The notes: a model not told the origin generated them from the letters alone. Numbered from the stretch's first letter, positions 29,001-37,865 are shown. The stretch is 64,000 nucleotides of DNA from Cohnella rhizoplanae (GCF_948329515.1 NZ_CAOJCN010000001.1:186001-250000); one strand, 5' to 3'. Program-made: numbers and translations.

Positions 29001-29611
29001 AGCTGCGGCTGGACGAGGTTGCGCACGGGCTGTCGCTGCAGATGCTGACCTATCTCGACGTGGTCGTGACGCATGCGCCGCATTGGCTCGGCCGCCCGGC
29101 CAAACCCGCGGGGGTGCTTTATTTGCATGTGCACAATCCGCTGCTGCATACGGCCAACGGGCTTGACGAGACGGGGGCCGAGGAGGCGATCCGCAAGGAA
29201 TACCGCATGGAAGGACTCGTGCTGGCGGACGGCGAAGCCGTCAAGCTGATGGACGAGTCGCTGGAGAGCAGCTCCAAGTCGTCGGTCGTTCCCGTCGAGT
29301 ATAAAAAGGACGGAACCTTCGCCGCGCGATCCCAGGTGGCCGACGGCGCGCAATGGGAGACGCTGCGCAAGGCGGTACGGCGCAACATCTCCAAGATCGG
29401 CAAGCGCATCGTGGACGGCGACGTCGATATCGCGCCCTATCGTCTGGGCAAGAAGAGTCCCTGCACGGTCTGCGAGTTCCGGCCGGTATGCCAGTTCGAC
29501 GGACAGCTCGAGGGCAACCGCCATCATGCGCTACGCCGGCCGGCGAACAAGGACGAGGTATGGGAGTGGCTCGGCGAGAGCGATGAGGAAGGGGGGGACG
29601 AAGAGAAATGA
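26012..29611 (+). CDS. addB: ATP-dependent helicase/deoxyribonuclease subunit B (AddB)
   Basis: A 1199-residue subunit of the AddAB helicase-nuclease, which resects double-strand breaks for RecA. The N-terminal Walker A motif is AGRSGSGKS at residues 6-14. The C-terminal nuclease domain contains the iron-sulphur staple cysteines (VACPFRHYA near 830, then SPCTVCEFRPVCQF near 1150) and the nuclease motif LRILDYKSSAVKL. GTG start with AAGGAGG upstream. It overlaps addA by 4 bp. Length and domain order match Bacillales AddB. Confidence 0.95.
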   Translation: MKLRLIAGRSGSGKSHLIKREIAERIAQDPAGPPLLLIVPEQATFQTEYALAATPGLRGFMRLQVLSFRRLAFRVMQETGGSAVVPIGDNGRSMLIHKALVRRQAELKLYRSGAGGAGLAERIGDLLTEWKRYGAKPDALRSVPLAGRDGLPNFPGTVGGRTAQEQAAAAAEGLLSDKLHDLTLLYEDVERELVGHYLDGEDALGFLVNGAPSSPLLEGAEIWLDGFHGFTPMEYAVIDALLRRCSRVSAALCLDRPYGAGESPDELDLFYQTADTSSRLCQAAEAAGAELEPAVLLRPETPPRFAACPMLAHLERAMDGRTRWAGSEAMLQPAHPRCGMSIHEAVSRRAEAEAVARDMLRRVREGSARWRDMSVFARNLDSYGDLLASVFDDYGIPYFLDGRVRASHHPLVEFVRSALECVIGGWRYEAFFRCAKTDLLHPQGSSVSREAVDALENYVLAAGIDGWRWHDDRSWYSLSGRDLDAEEDLDESEGSRSPSMQAIRATRDGLLSPLRTLESRFKRAKTQADLSRALFLLLEETAAPDRLELWSRQDDLGGDPLRARMHRQLWDGAIGLLDELVELMGDEPADAALFAGMLDAGLESIRLGVVPPSLDRVLIGTPERTRTDRVSVLYLLGVNEGILPMAIKDDGLLSEDERTKLAESGIGMAPNARRRLLDEEFLAYLALTTPSNHLWIGYALADEEGQSLIKSSLVGRIRSWFPGIPVSAETSEPQPGSPDEAQLSFAVRPGRALTHTVAMLRRHRQGDALAPGWKSVYRWLSERETWRSRLSVLLSSLRFSNEERPLRAQTSLLLYGDRLLASVSRMERFVACPFRHYAAHGLRLKERRMYRVAAPDIGQLFHAALRQTTEKLLMGDPAAGDMGLWHSEAAAAVERLLPRVQSQILLSSNRHRTMARKLSRIVSQTSAMLGEHAALSAFRPVGLEVDFGPQGIMPPLSLYLGDGRWMDVAGRIDRVDAAESRDGTLLRILDYKSSAVKLRLDEVAHGLSLQMLTYLDVVVTHAPHWLGRPAKPAGVLYLHVHNPLLHTANGLDETGAEEAIRKEYRMEGLVLADGEAVKLMDESLESSSKSSVVPVEYKKDGTFAARSQVADGAQWETLRKAVRRNISKIGKRIVDGDVDIAPYRLGKKSPCTVCEFRPVCQFDGQLEGNRHHALRRPANKDEVWEWLGESDEEGGDEEK

Positions 29612-32600
29612 CCGAATCGCGAAAAGATGCGGACGTCGACCAGCTGGCGGCTACATACGCAAGGCCCGCCGGCAGCCGTTGGACAGCGGAGCAATGGGCG
29701 GCGATCGCGGCGGACGGCCGCCATCTGCTGGTCGCGGCGGCGGCGGGCTCCGGCAAGACGGCCGTGCTGGTCGAGCGGATCATCTCCCGCATCGCGGACG
29801 AGCGCAATCCGCTCGACGTGGATGCGCTGCTCGTCGCCACCTTCACCAAGGCGTCCGCCGCCGAGATGAAGGAACGAATCCGGGCCGCGCTCGAGCTGAA
29901 GCTCGAGGAGGCGCCGGCCTCCGTTCACCTGCGCCGGCAGCTCGCGCTGCTGCCGCGGGCGTCGATCACGACGCTGCACTCGTTCTGCATGGAGACCGTG
30001 CAGCGTTACGCCCCGCTCATCGGGCTCGATCCCGGCTTCCGCATCGCGAACGAGACCGAGGCCGAGCTGCTGCGCATGGATACCCTCGACGAGCTGTTCG
30101 AGGCGCGGTACGAACAGGAGCTGGAGCAAGGCGAGGAAGGGGAGCTGGCGGTGCTGGCAGACCTGTACGGAGGCCAGCGAAGCGACGAGCCTCTGCACCG
30201 TCTCGTGCTGGAGCTGTTCGATTTCTCGCGCAGCCACCCTTGGCCGGACCGTTGGCTGCGCGATACGGCGGCGGCCTTCGACATCGGCGGGGAGGCGGAT
30301 CTCGCCTCGTCGCCTTGGGTGCAGAGCATGCGCGCCGACGTGCTTCTGGCGCTCTCGGGCGCGGAGGGGCTGCTTCGCGGCGCGCGGGACCTCGCGGCGG
30401 CGCCGGGGGGGCCGCAGCCTTACGCGTCCACGCTGGCCGAGGACGCGGCGCTCGTGGCGGCATTGACCCGGACGGTGAATGCGAGGCCGTGGACCGAATG
30501 GCGCGAGGCGTTCGCGTCCGCGGACTTCGGACGGCTCAAGGCCTGCCGCGGCGACGGCTACGACCCGGAGCTTCAGGAGCGTGTGAAGCGGATGCGCGAC
30601 GAAGCCAAGAAGACTGTGACCAAGCTCAAGGAAGAGTGGTTCGTCCGTTCTCCAGCGCAGTACGCGGAGGAGCTCGCGGCGCTGGCGCCCCGGATGCGCG
30701 AGATCGCGGAGCTGGTGATCGCGTTCGGCGACGAGTATGAAGCCGCCAAGCGGGACAAGGGGCTGCTCGACTTCGGCGACCTGGAGCATTACGCCTTGCG
30801 GATTCTCCGTTCGCCCGATTCGTCGCCCGACCGGATCAGACCCTCGGATGCGGCGCTGGCCTACAGGGAGCGGTTCCGCGAGATCCTGCTCGACGAGTAC
30901 CAGGACACCAACGAGGTACAAGAGGCGATCGTATCTCTGATCGCACGCAGCGAACCGGGCAACGTGTTCATGGTAGGCGACGTCAAGCAGAGCATCTACG
31001 GCTTCCGCCTTGCCGAGCCGGGGCTATTCCTGGCCAAGTACAAGTCCTACGACGTCTGGACGCCGCAGGGTCCCGAATGCGCGGCAGACGCCGGGGATCG
31101 GTCGGTAGACGGCAGGGAAGAAGACGGAGTCGGTCGGGGCGTGGCTGCGGGACTCAGGATCGACCTGGCGCGGAATTTCCGCAGCCGCAGCCGCGTGCTG
31201 GACGCGGTCAATCATGTGTTCAGGCTGATCATGCGGGAGCCGGTTGGCGAGATGGATTACGACCTGCGCGCTGAGCTTATTTACGGGGAAGGGTATCCCG
31301 AAGAGGCGGCCCCTGCCGCAAGCGGAACCGAAGCGATGCCCTCGTATTCGGTCGAGATGCTGCTCATCGATTCGGGCAAAGAAGACGGAAAGACACGGTC
31401 CATCCCGTCGAACGCGGATGCGGATGCCGAGGCGGGCGGCGCGGCCGTCGGCGACTCGGACGGCATCGAGACCGAGGAAGAAGAGCTCGAGAGCGCCCAG
31501 CTGGAAGCGCGCTGTATCGCGGCCGAGATTGCCCGCCTGACCGGCACGGACGGCTCGGGGCGTCCTCCTTTCGCTGTTTACGAGGGCCGCAGCGGTCTGC
31601 ATCGCCCGCTCGCCTATCGCGACATCGTCATCCTGCTCAGGGCCGCCACCTCGCTCGCGCCCGTCGTGCTGGACGAGCTGCGGGCGGCCGGAATTCCGGC
31701 CTATGCGGATCTCGCGACCGGTTATTTCTCCGCCGTCGAGGTGGACGTTACGTTATCCTTGCTCCATATCATCGACAATCCGGATCAGGACATCCCCCTG
31801 GCCGGGGTACTGCGCTCCCCAATCGGGGGCCTCAGCGCGGACGAGCTGGCCGCCATACGGATCGCGGACCGCGCGGGTTCGTTCTGGTCGGCCGTGCGGA
31901 CCGCCGCCGGGACGCTTGAAGACCGCCCGCTCCGGGCCAAGCTCGCCAGGTTCGTCGAGCAGCTCGAGGGCTGGAGAAGTTTCGCGCGCAGGGAGCCGCT
32001 CGGGGAGCTGCTGCATGCCCTGTACCGGGACACCGGGTACTTCGACTTTGTCGGCGGACTGCCCGGCGGCGCGCAGCGCCAGGCCAACCTGCGCGCCCTG
32101 ATCGATCGCGCCAGGCAGTACGAGCGCAACTCCAGCTATCGCGGACTGTTCCGCTTTCTTCGCTTTCTGGGACGCATGCGGGATACAGGCGGCGATCTCG
32201 GCGCCGCGCGGGCCGTCGGCGAGCAAGAGGACGTCGTGCGCGTCGTCTCCATTCACAAGAGCAAAGGGCTCGAGTTTCCGGTCGTTTTCGCGGCGGGCCT
32301 CGGGCGAAGGTTCAATCGCCAGGACCTGACCGGCATGTTCCTGCGACACAAGAAGCTGGGCTTCGGCCCGCGGATGGTCGAGCGGGTGACGCGCATCGCT
32401 TATCCGACGCTGCCGCAGCTGGCGATCCGCAGGCGCATGAAGGCCGAGCTGCTGGCCGAGGAGATGCGCGTGCTGTACGTAGCCTTGACCAGGCCCAAGG
32501 AAAAGCTGATTCTGGTCGGAACTACGAAAAACGCTGCGGGCGACCTCGATGCTTGGCGCCGGACGGCGGAGGATGCTTCCGACCGGCTTCCGGATCATGC

Positions 32601-33789
32601 GGTCGCGGCTGCCGGCCGGTATCTGGATTGGCTCGGGCCGGCTTCGATCTTGTCCGGGGCGCAATGGCTGGCCGGAGAGGCTTCTACCGACGCGGCCGAA
32701 GAATACGCCGCCGCAGCCCGCGAGGACGAAGGACCGCAGCCGCAGAAGCTGTCGGCCCGGGCATGGTCGTGCCGGATCGTACCTTCGCGCGCCCTTCTCT
32801 CGCCCCGGACGCCCGATCGGGCGGCGGAAGAGGGAGAGCCGCTCTGGAACCTCGCGACGCGGCTAGAGCCGTTGCCGGGGCACGTATCGCCTGCCGGCGA
32901 GGCGGCCTATGCCGCGCTCTCGTGGGAGGATCCGCACGCGGTCGCCGCGCGGTCCTCGGCCAAGACGTCGATCACGGCCATGAAGTCGGCGCGCGACTTC
33001 GAAGCGTTCGCCGGGTCGACGGAGGCGGCGAACCGCCAGGCACTCGGTACGCTTCCCCTCGAGCTGCCGGTCCGCGAAGCGCCGGCCGGGCTGCGAGAGC
33101 CGCCCGTCTACGACGCGCTGCCGGAGCATGAGGCCGAGTCCGACGGGCCGGATCTCGAAGAGATGCGCCATCCGGCCTGGAATCCCGAGGAGGTGCCCGA
33201 CGCGGGCTACTGGACCTATCGGCTGCGCCGGCCCCGCTTCATGTCCGCGAGACGGATGTCCGCTGCGGAGCGAGGAACGGCCGTACACCTGGTCATGCAG
33301 CATCTGCCGCTCGGGCTGTCTCCGGATCGGGCGGAAGCGGAGATCGAGTCGCTGCTCGAACGACTGGCCGCGGATCTGATCTTGACGCCGGAGCAGCGAG
33401 ACGCGGCTGCGGGCGTCGATATCGCGGGCTTTTGCAAGACGGAGCTGTACGCGCGCATGAGCCGTGCCGGCAGGCTGTGGAGAGAATGGCCGTTCAGCGC
33501 CGGCCTTCCCGCCGCCGAAGCGCATCCAGCCTCGAACGCGGACGAGCTGACGGGGGAGACGGTGCTCATTCAAGGCGTGCTCGATTGTCTGTTCGACGAC
33601 GGAGAGCGGCTCGTGCTGGTCGATTACAAGACCGATGCCGTGCCGGACGGCGACTGGCAGGCCGCCGCGGAAAAGCACAGGTTCCAGATGGAGATGTATG
33701 CGCGCGCGATCGAGGGCATTATGGGGAGAAAGGTCGGCGAAGGTCACATCTACTTCGTGGAAGGCGGCGTATGCGCGCGCCTCTATTAA
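29608..33789 (+). CDS. addA: ATP-dependent helicase/nuclease subunit A (AddA)
   Basis: A 1393-residue UvrD-type helicase with a C-terminal RecB-like nuclease. Motif I is AAAGSGKTAVLVERI near residue 50, motif II is LLDEYQDTNEVQ near 430, motif III is MVGDVKQSIYGFR, motif V is VSIHKSKGLEFPVVF, and motif VI is MRVLYVALTRPKEKL. The nuclease centre is LVDYKTDAVPD near residue 1340. It is somewhat longer than Bacillus AddA (about 1230), with acidic low-complexity insertions around residues 495-515 and 590-635. It forms a heterodimer with the upstream addB product. Confidence 0.96.
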   Translation: MTESRKDADVDQLAATYARPAGSRWTAEQWAAIAADGRHLLVAAAAGSGKTAVLVERIISRIADERNPLDVDALLVATFTKASAAEMKERIRAALELKLEEAPASVHLRRQLALLPRASITTLHSFCMETVQRYAPLIGLDPGFRIANETEAELLRMDTLDELFEARYEQELEQGEEGELAVLADLYGGQRSDEPLHRLVLELFDFSRSHPWPDRWLRDTAAAFDIGGEADLASSPWVQSMRADVLLALSGAEGLLRGARDLAAAPGGPQPYASTLAEDAALVAALTRTVNARPWTEWREAFASADFGRLKACRGDGYDPELQERVKRMRDEAKKTVTKLKEEWFVRSPAQYAEELAALAPRMREIAELVIAFGDEYEAAKRDKGLLDFGDLEHYALRILRSPDSSPDRIRPSDAALAYRERFREILLDEYQDTNEVQEAIVSLIARSEPGNVFMVGDVKQSIYGFRLAEPGLFLAKYKSYDVWTPQGPECAADAGDRSVDGREEDGVGRGVAAGLRIDLARNFRSRSRVLDAVNHVFRLIMREPVGEMDYDLRAELIYGEGYPEEAAPAASGTEAMPSYSVEMLLIDSGKEDGKTRSIPSNADADAEAGGAAVGDSDGIETEEEELESAQLEARCIAAEIARLTGTDGSGRPPFAVYEGRSGLHRPLAYRDIVILLRAATSLAPVVLDELRAAGIPAYADLATGYFSAVEVDVTLSLLHIIDNPDQDIPLAGVLRSPIGGLSADELAAIRIADRAGSFWSAVRTAAGTLEDRPLRAKLARFVEQLEGWRSFARREPLGELLHALYRDTGYFDFVGGLPGGAQRQANLRALIDRARQYERNSSYRGLFRFLRFLGRMRDTGGDLGAARAVGEQEDVVRVVSIHKSKGLEFPVVFAAGLGRRFNRQDLTGMFLRHKKLGFGPRMVERVTRIAYPTLPQLAIRRRMKAELLAEEMRVLYVALTRPKEKLILVGTTKNAAGDLDAWRRTAEDASDRLPDHAVAAAGRYLDWLGPASILSGAQWLAGEASTDAAEEYAAAAREDEGPQPQKLSARAWSCRIVPSRALLSPRTPDRAAEEGEPLWNLATRLEPLPGHVSPAGEAAYAALSWEDPHAVAARSSAKTSITAMKSARDFEAFAGSTEAANRQALGTLPLELPVREAPAGLREPPVYDALPEHEAESDGPDLEEMRHPAWNPEEVPDAGYWTYRLRRPRFMSARRMSAAERGTAVHLVMQHLPLGLSPDRAEAEIESLLERLAADLILTPEQRDAAAGVDIAGFCKTELYARMSRAGRLWREWPFSAGLPAAEAHPASNADELTGETVLIQGVLDCLFDDGERLVLVDYKTDAVPDGDWQAAAEKHRFQMEMYARAIEGIMGRKVGEGHIYFVEGGVCARLY

Positions 33790-33862
33790 CGCGGTTTTTC
33801 CCGCAACCGTCCGCGGATCGGACCGTATTACCTTCCTGAATTCGATAGAGAGGGATGGAGTC

Positions 33863-34459
33863 ATGCCAGGCAAGAAGAAATACACCGTACCTATCATGCT
33901 GGTCATCATCACCTTGCTCACGTTCTTGATCGTCGTGCTGTTCTCCAGGGTGCTGCTGGATGGCCAATCGCTCAAGACCGAGCGCGGCGAAAGGCTCGCT
34001 GCGAGCTACAACTACTGCCTCCTCTACGCGAACGCGCTCAAAGAGACCGCCGACGGGCTGCTCGAAGCGGGCGACGACGCATCCCGCATGCAGGCGGCCA
34101 GGGCGCAGGGCAAGCTCGAACTCGCCGGCGGCGAATGCGCCGCAGGCGTGCTGGTCCAGGCCGGCACGCGTAGCGGGCTGAGCGAAGAAGCGGCTACATC
34201 CGCGGCCTCCGCGCCGCTCCGGAAGATCGAGGGCGCGCTTCAGAGGTTCGGCACCCGCATCGGCGCGCTGACCGACGAAGAGCGGACGTCGCTGACCGCC
34301 GCCGCGGCCGCCGCGGACAAGCTTGCCGCGGAGCTGCGCGCCTATACGCCGCCTACGGGCGCCGACCGGTTCAGGCAGATGCAGGCCGGCGTCGACTGGG
34401 TGCCGGTCGTACAGCGGTTCATCAAGGAACTCAACGGCGCCGCTGCGGCGATCGGGTGA
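33863..34459 (+). CDS. Uncharacterised single-pass membrane-anchored protein
   Basis: A 198-residue protein starting at ATG 33863 (GGATGGAG upstream), 73 bp after addA. Residues 1-7 are basic (MPGKKKY), residues 8-30 form one hydrophobic helix (IMLVIITLLTFLIVVLF), and the rest is a soluble, Ala-rich, helical domain predicted outside the cell. No known domain or catalytic motif is recognised. A role with AddAB is not implied beyond proximity. Confidence 0.7.
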   Translation: MPGKKKYTVPIMLVIITLLTFLIVVLFSRVLLDGQSLKTERGERLAASYNYCLLYANALKETADGLLEAGDDASRMQAARAQGKLELAGGECAAGVLVQAGTRSGLSEEAATSAASAPLRKIEGALQRFGTRIGALTDEERTSLTAAAAAADKLAAELRAYTPPTGADRFRQMQAGVDWVPVVQRFIKELNGAAAAIG

Positions 34460-34519
34460 CGGGATCCGAATCGTCAGGCGTCTCGCATGATTCAGTTTCC
34501 GCTTCGAGGCGGTAGCCGA

Positions 34520-34548
34520 TTGCCCGCATGGGCATATGCTGATAAAAA
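34520..34548 (+). promoter_or_regulatory. Promoter of the FGPG-repeat gene
   Basis: TTGCCC at 34520-34525, 17-bp spacer, TAAAAA at 34543-34548 preceded by the extended -10 TG (CTGATAAAAA). Confidence 0.5.
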
Positions 34549-34581
34549 TCGGCTGCAAAATCGGGGAGGCTGGCTGCATTT

Positions 34582-34968
34582 ATGCTCAGGCTGGATATGA
34601 AGGCTTTATGCGAGGCGCATATGCATCGTTACGTAGAAGTGCAGGATCAGAACGGCATTTGCTATGACGGCATCGTAGAGTACATCGACGACGAGACCTT
34701 GTGTCTTGCGGTACCGGGAGCGATCGAGGACAGAGCGTTCGGTCCCGGCTTCGGTCCCGGCTTCGGCCCAGGTTTCGGTCCTGGCTTCGGCCCAGGTTTC
34801 AGTCCTGGTTTCGGTCCCGGCTTCGGCCCAGGTTTCGGTCCCGGCTTCGGTCCGAACTTCGGTCCGGGCTTCGGCCCCGGTCCGTTCCCGTTCCGGCCGA
34901 GGCGCTTCAGCAGATTGGCGCTTCCGTTGTACGCGTTGACTGCCTTGACGCTGCTCCCATACTATTGA
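34582..34968 (+). CDS. Small protein with Sm-like N-terminus and FGPG repeats
   Basis: A 128-residue protein in three parts. Residues 1-50 resemble the small Sm-like modules of Bacillales surface and spore proteins (HRYVEVQDQNGICYDGIVEY, then IDDETLCLAV). Residues about 53-100 are a dozen near-exact FGPG tetrapeptides with two variants (FSPG, FGPN). The tail contains PFRPRRFSRLA and a hydrophobic C-terminus (LPLYALTALTLLPYY). GGGGAGG lies 14 bp before ATG 34582; ATG 34597 is a second possible start. Possible spore-coat or envelope role is inference from composition only. It is a single-gene unit between its own promoter and a strong terminator. Confidence 0.7.
   Translation: MLRLDMKALCEAHMHRYVEVQDQNGICYDGIVEYIDDETLCLAVPGAIEDRAFGPGFGPGFGPGFGPGFGPGFSPGFGPGFGPGFGPGFGPNFGPGFGPGPFPFRPRRFSRLALPLYALTALTLLPYY
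34738..34882 (+). repeat. 12-bp coding tandem repeat (Gly-Pro-Gly-Phe)
   Basis: About twelve in-frame 12-bp units of the type GGTCCCGGCTTC, alternating with GGCCCAGGTTTC, and so prone to slippage. Unit length keeps the frame, so copy-number changes only alter the repeat domain length. Confidence 0.85.
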
Positions 34969-34987
34969 CGGACCGGACTCGCACTTA

Positions 34988-35028
34988 AGCGGGACGGAGC
35001 GGAGAATTTCTCCGCTTCGTCCCGTTTT
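34988..35028 (+). terminator. Strong terminator after the FGPG-repeat gene
   Basis: A stem of about 17 bp (CGGGACGGAGCGGAGA with TCTCCGCTTCGTCCCG), tiny loop, then TTTT. Confidence 0.85.
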
Positions 35029-35152
35029 GCGTTTTACAGCCCCATTTTCAGCGCATCACATAACAAGCCGTTGGGGACGAGCCAGATTGGACGCGCCCGA
35101 GCCGGGTAGAGTATGATAGGGCTAAACGACTTATTCGCTGGAGGCTGAACGT

Positions 35153-35509
35153 ATGAGTACGCTGTTTACCAGGATCATCAACCGAGAGATTCCGGCCGAT
35201 ATCGTCTACGAGGACGAGGACGTGCTGGCATTCAAGGATATCCGTCCGCAAGCGCCCGTACACGTGCTGGTCATCCCTAAAAAGCCGATCCCGACGATGG
35301 ACGCCGCCGAGCCGGAAGACGCGCTGCTGCTGGGCAAGCTTATGCTCGCTGCGCAGAAAGTCGCAAGGGACGCGGGCATCGCAGAGAGCGGTTACCGCCT
35401 GATCAATAACTGCAATCCCGACAGCGGACAGGAAGTGTACCACGTACATATTCACGTGCTGGGCGGCGAAAAACTGGGGCCGCTGAACGCCCGCCCTGCG
35501 CAAGCGTAA
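35153..35509 (+). CDS. Histidine triad (HIT) nucleotide-binding protein, Hint branch
   Basis: A 118-residue protein of typical Hint length. The start is TLFTRIINREIPADIVYEDE, the nucleotide pocket lies around LAFKDIRPQAPVHVLVIPKK, and the catalytic triad is HVHIHVLGG near residues 97-105. Hint proteins hydrolyse nucleoside phosphoramidates and acyl-adenylates in the cytoplasm. TGGAGG precedes the ATG. It lies just upstream of the rpsU promoter. Confidence 0.93.
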   Translation: MSTLFTRIINREIPADIVYEDEDVLAFKDIRPQAPVHVLVIPKKPIPTMDAAEPEDALLLGKLMLAAQKVARDAGIAESGYRLINNCNPDSGQEVYHVHIHVLGGEKLGPLNARPAQA

Positions 35510-35537
35510 AACCTTTTTAATTCGCTCATCAGGAAAG

Positions 35538-35567
35538 TTGACACTGCCTTTCCCGATCGCCTATAAT
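35538..35567 (+). promoter_or_regulatory. Strong sigma-A promoter of rpsU-yqeY
   Basis: Consensus TTGACA at 35538-35543, 18-bp spacer, consensus TATAAT at 35562-35567. Confidence 0.82.
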
Positions 35568-35617
35568 GAGGTTTGATAACCGTGTGTTGTGGTCTGTTCC
35601 GGAGGGAGGGAAAACAG

Positions 35618-35791
35618 GTGTCCGAAACGAAAGTTCGCAAAAATGAAACACTCGACGCTGCACTCCGCCGCTTCAAGCGTTCGATCGCTAAAGATGGCGT
35701 TCTCGCGGAACTGAAAAAACGCAAGCACTACGAGAAACCGAGCGTTAAGCGGAAGAAGAAGTCCGAGGCTGCTCGTAAACGCAAGTTCTAG
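35618..35791 (+). CDS. rpsU: 30S ribosomal protein S21
   Basis: A 57-residue basic protein with the S21 pattern: [19 protein letters not shown] followed by a Lys/Arg-rich tail ([18 protein letters not shown]). GTG 35618 is the start because GGAGGGAGGG lies 8-17 bp upstream and the length then matches Bacillales S21. S21 sits on the 30S platform near the anti-Shine-Dalgarno. It is cotranscribed with yqeY, 15 bp downstream. Confidence 0.97.
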   Translation: MSETKVRKNETLDAALRRFKRSIAKDGVLAELKKRKHYEKPSVKRKKKSEAARKRKF

Positions 35792-35806
35792 GAGGAATTA
35801 CGCATT

Positions 35807-36250
35807 ATGAACCTCGCGGACCGTTTGAACGAAGACATGAAGCAGGCGATGAGGGCGCAGGATAAGTTTCGCCTGACCACCATTCGCATGGTTCGTGCGG
35901 CGGTCAAGAATCAAGAGATTGAGCTGCGCCGCCCGCTCGAGGATAGCGAAGTAATCGAGATCCTGAGCCGCGAAGTCAAACAACGCAAAGATTCCCTCCA
36001 GGAATTCAGCAAAGCCGGCCGCGACGATCTGGCTACGGCCGCAGCGTCGGAGATCGATATCATCAGCGAGTACCTGCCTGCACAGCTAGGCGAGGAAGAG
36101 ATCAAGACTCTCGTTACACAGACCATTCAAGAGACCGGTGCTTCTTCCAAAGCCGATATGGGCAAGTTGATGGGCGCTCTGATGCCCAAGGTTAAAGGAC
36201 GCGCGGACGGCAAGCTCGTCAACCAGATCGTCCAGCAGCTATTGCAATGA
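35807..36250 (+). CDS. yqeY: GatB/YqeY domain-containing protein
   Basis: A 147-residue protein matching free-standing YqeY: LADRLNEDMKQAMRAQDK at the start, the IRMVRAAVKNQEIELRR helix, YLPAQLGEEEI in the middle and MPKVKGRADGKLVNQIV near the end. The fold is the tRNA-binding tail of GatB, and a role in tRNA-dependent transamidation is proposed but unproven. AGGAGG precedes the ATG. Order rpsU-yqeY is conserved in Bacillales, and a perfect terminator follows. Confidence 0.94.
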   Translation: MNLADRLNEDMKQAMRAQDKFRLTTIRMVRAAVKNQEIELRRPLEDSEVIEILSREVKQRKDSLQEFSKAGRDDLATAAASEIDIISEYLPAQLGEEEIKTLVTQTIQETGASSKADMGKLMGALMPKVKGRADGKLVNQIVQQLLQ

Positions 36251-36268
36251 TTATCTCGAGAACGACAG

Positions 36269-36295
36269 GCACTCCCCTTACGGGGAGTGCTTTTT
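36269..36295 (+). terminator. Terminator of rpsU-yqeY
   Basis: Perfect 9-bp stem GCACTCCCC with GGGGAGTGC, 4-base loop, TTTTT. Confidence 0.92.
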
Positions 36296-36449
36296 GCGTC
36301 GTTGCGGCATCCTAGGGGTATGAGGAAGAGGGGCTGGCCTCCTCATTAATGAAACGTAAAGCCCTTACATAACGTATGAAAAGGCACACGAGTTGCGGTA
36401 TGCCACACGATTGCCGTAACCGGAATTTTCCGAGGATGGGGGTTGACAT

Positions 36450-37865
36450 ATGACCCGTCATGGCGAAGCGCTGAGTTGGACGGGGTTGCGGACGTTAGCG
36501 AGGCGATCCTGGCCGCTTGCAGCTTTGCTGCTGCTGGCGCTATCCCTAACGACCGGCGCCGTCGCGGCGCAGGCGGAGACCAAGGAAGCCCCGGCCGTCG
36601 CCGCTGAAGGCTACTCCGTCTATGTGATACCCGTCAAAATGACGGTCGAGCGCGGACTTGCCTCGTTTCTGGATCGGGCATTGAGCGAGGCCGAGGAGGC
36701 GGGGGCGGCGCTGGCCGTGCTGGAGATCGATACGCCTGGCGGGAGCCTCGCAAGCGCGGAGGCGATCGCGGAGCGCATTAGATCGGCCGAGGTACCGACG
36801 ATGGCCTTCGTAAAGGGCAAGGCCGCATCGGCCGGCGCATACATCGCGCTGAACGCGGACCGCATCTACATGGCGCCCGGCTCGACGATCGGCGCGGCGA
36901 TGGTGGTGAACGGAGCGGGCGAGGCCGTGGAGAGCCCGAAGATCGTTTCCCACTGGAGCTCCGAGATGAGATCCGCGGCCGAGATGAATGGGCGCGACGG
37001 ACAGATCGCCGCCGGGATGGTCAATCCCGATATTGTCGTTGAGATGAAGGCGCTGAACAAAACGAAGCAAAAAGGCCAGATTATCTCCTTGAGCGCGGAC
37101 GAAGCGCTCAAAACGGGATACGCGGAAGGAAAAGCGGCGACGGCCGAGGAGGCGATCGCAGCCGAAGGCTTGGCGAAACTCCCGGTCGTGCATGAGAATC
37201 CGTCGCTCGCAGAGCGCATCTCCCAGATGCTGACGAGTCCCGGAATCGCGACGCTGCTGCTGATGGTAGGAATCGCAGGCGTGCTCATCGAGTTGATCGT
37301 TCCAGGCTTCGGCGTCCCCGGCATTTTGGGACTTCTGTCGTTCGGCCTGTATTTTTTCGGTCAGCAGGTGGCGGGCTTCGCGGGACGCGAGTCGATCGTG
37401 CTGTTCGTGGCGGGAATTGCGTTTATCGTCCTGGAGATGTTCGTGCCGAGCTTCGGGATTCTCGGACTGCTCGGAGGCGCGGGCATCGTGAGCGGCGTCG
37501 TTACGGCCGCCTACGATACGGGCAATGCCTTTGAATCGCTTGGCTATGCCCTGTTGATCGCGCTCGTGCTGGTCGTTGTCGTCGCCTACGTCTTCCGCAG
37601 GCGGGGCATCTGGAACCGGTTCATCCTGCACGAGCGTCTCACGGCGGATCAGGGCTTCGTGCCGAGCGGGGACGGGCGCGAGCTGCTCGTAGGAAGCGCC
37701 GGCGTGACGCTGTCTCCATTGCGTCCGGCCGGCGTTGCGGAGATCGCGGGCAGGCGCGTCGACGTCATCTCGGGCGGCGAATTCCTGAATGCCGGGCTGC
37801 GGATCGAGGTCGTGTCCGTCGACGGCACGCGAATCTTGGTCAGGGCCGCGCCATTGGCGGAGTAA
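36450..37865 (+). CDS. NfeD-family membrane protein with ClpP-like domain (YqeZ-like)
   Basis: A 471-residue protein. A basic N-terminus and signal-like helix (residues 18-40) are followed by a ClpP/SppA-like serine-protease domain (LEIDTPGGSLASAEAIAERI and the putative nucleophile region KGKAASAGAYIALNAD). Four to five membrane segments occupy about residues 255-390, and the C-terminal NfeD OB-fold follows. NfeD1b-type proteins partner with flotillin or stomatin proteins in membrane microdomains, and the next gene is floA. In B. subtilis this region (yqeZ-yqfA-yqfB) is sigma-W controlled; no clear sigma-W promoter was identified here. Confidence 0.92.
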   Translation: MTRHGEALSWTGLRTLARRSWPLAALLLLALSLTTGAVAAQAETKEAPAVAAEGYSVYVIPVKMTVERGLASFLDRALSEAEEAGAALAVLEIDTPGGSLASAEAIAERIRSAEVPTMAFVKGKAASAGAYIALNADRIYMAPGSTIGAAMVVNGAGEAVESPKIVSHWSSEMRSAAEMNGRDGQIAAGMVNPDIVVEMKALNKTKQKGQIISLSADEALKTGYAEGKAATAEEAIAAEGLAKLPVVHENPSLAERISQMLTSPGIATLLLMVGIAGVLIELIVPGFGVPGILGLLSFGLYFFGQQVAGFAGRESIVLFVAGIAFIVLEMFVPSFGILGLLGGAGIVSGVVTAAYDTGNAFESLGYALLIALVLVVVVAYVFRRRGIWNRFILHERLTADQGFVPSGDGRELLVGSAGVTLSPLRPAGVAEIAGRRVDVISGGEFLNAGLRIEVVSVDGTRILVRAAPLAE

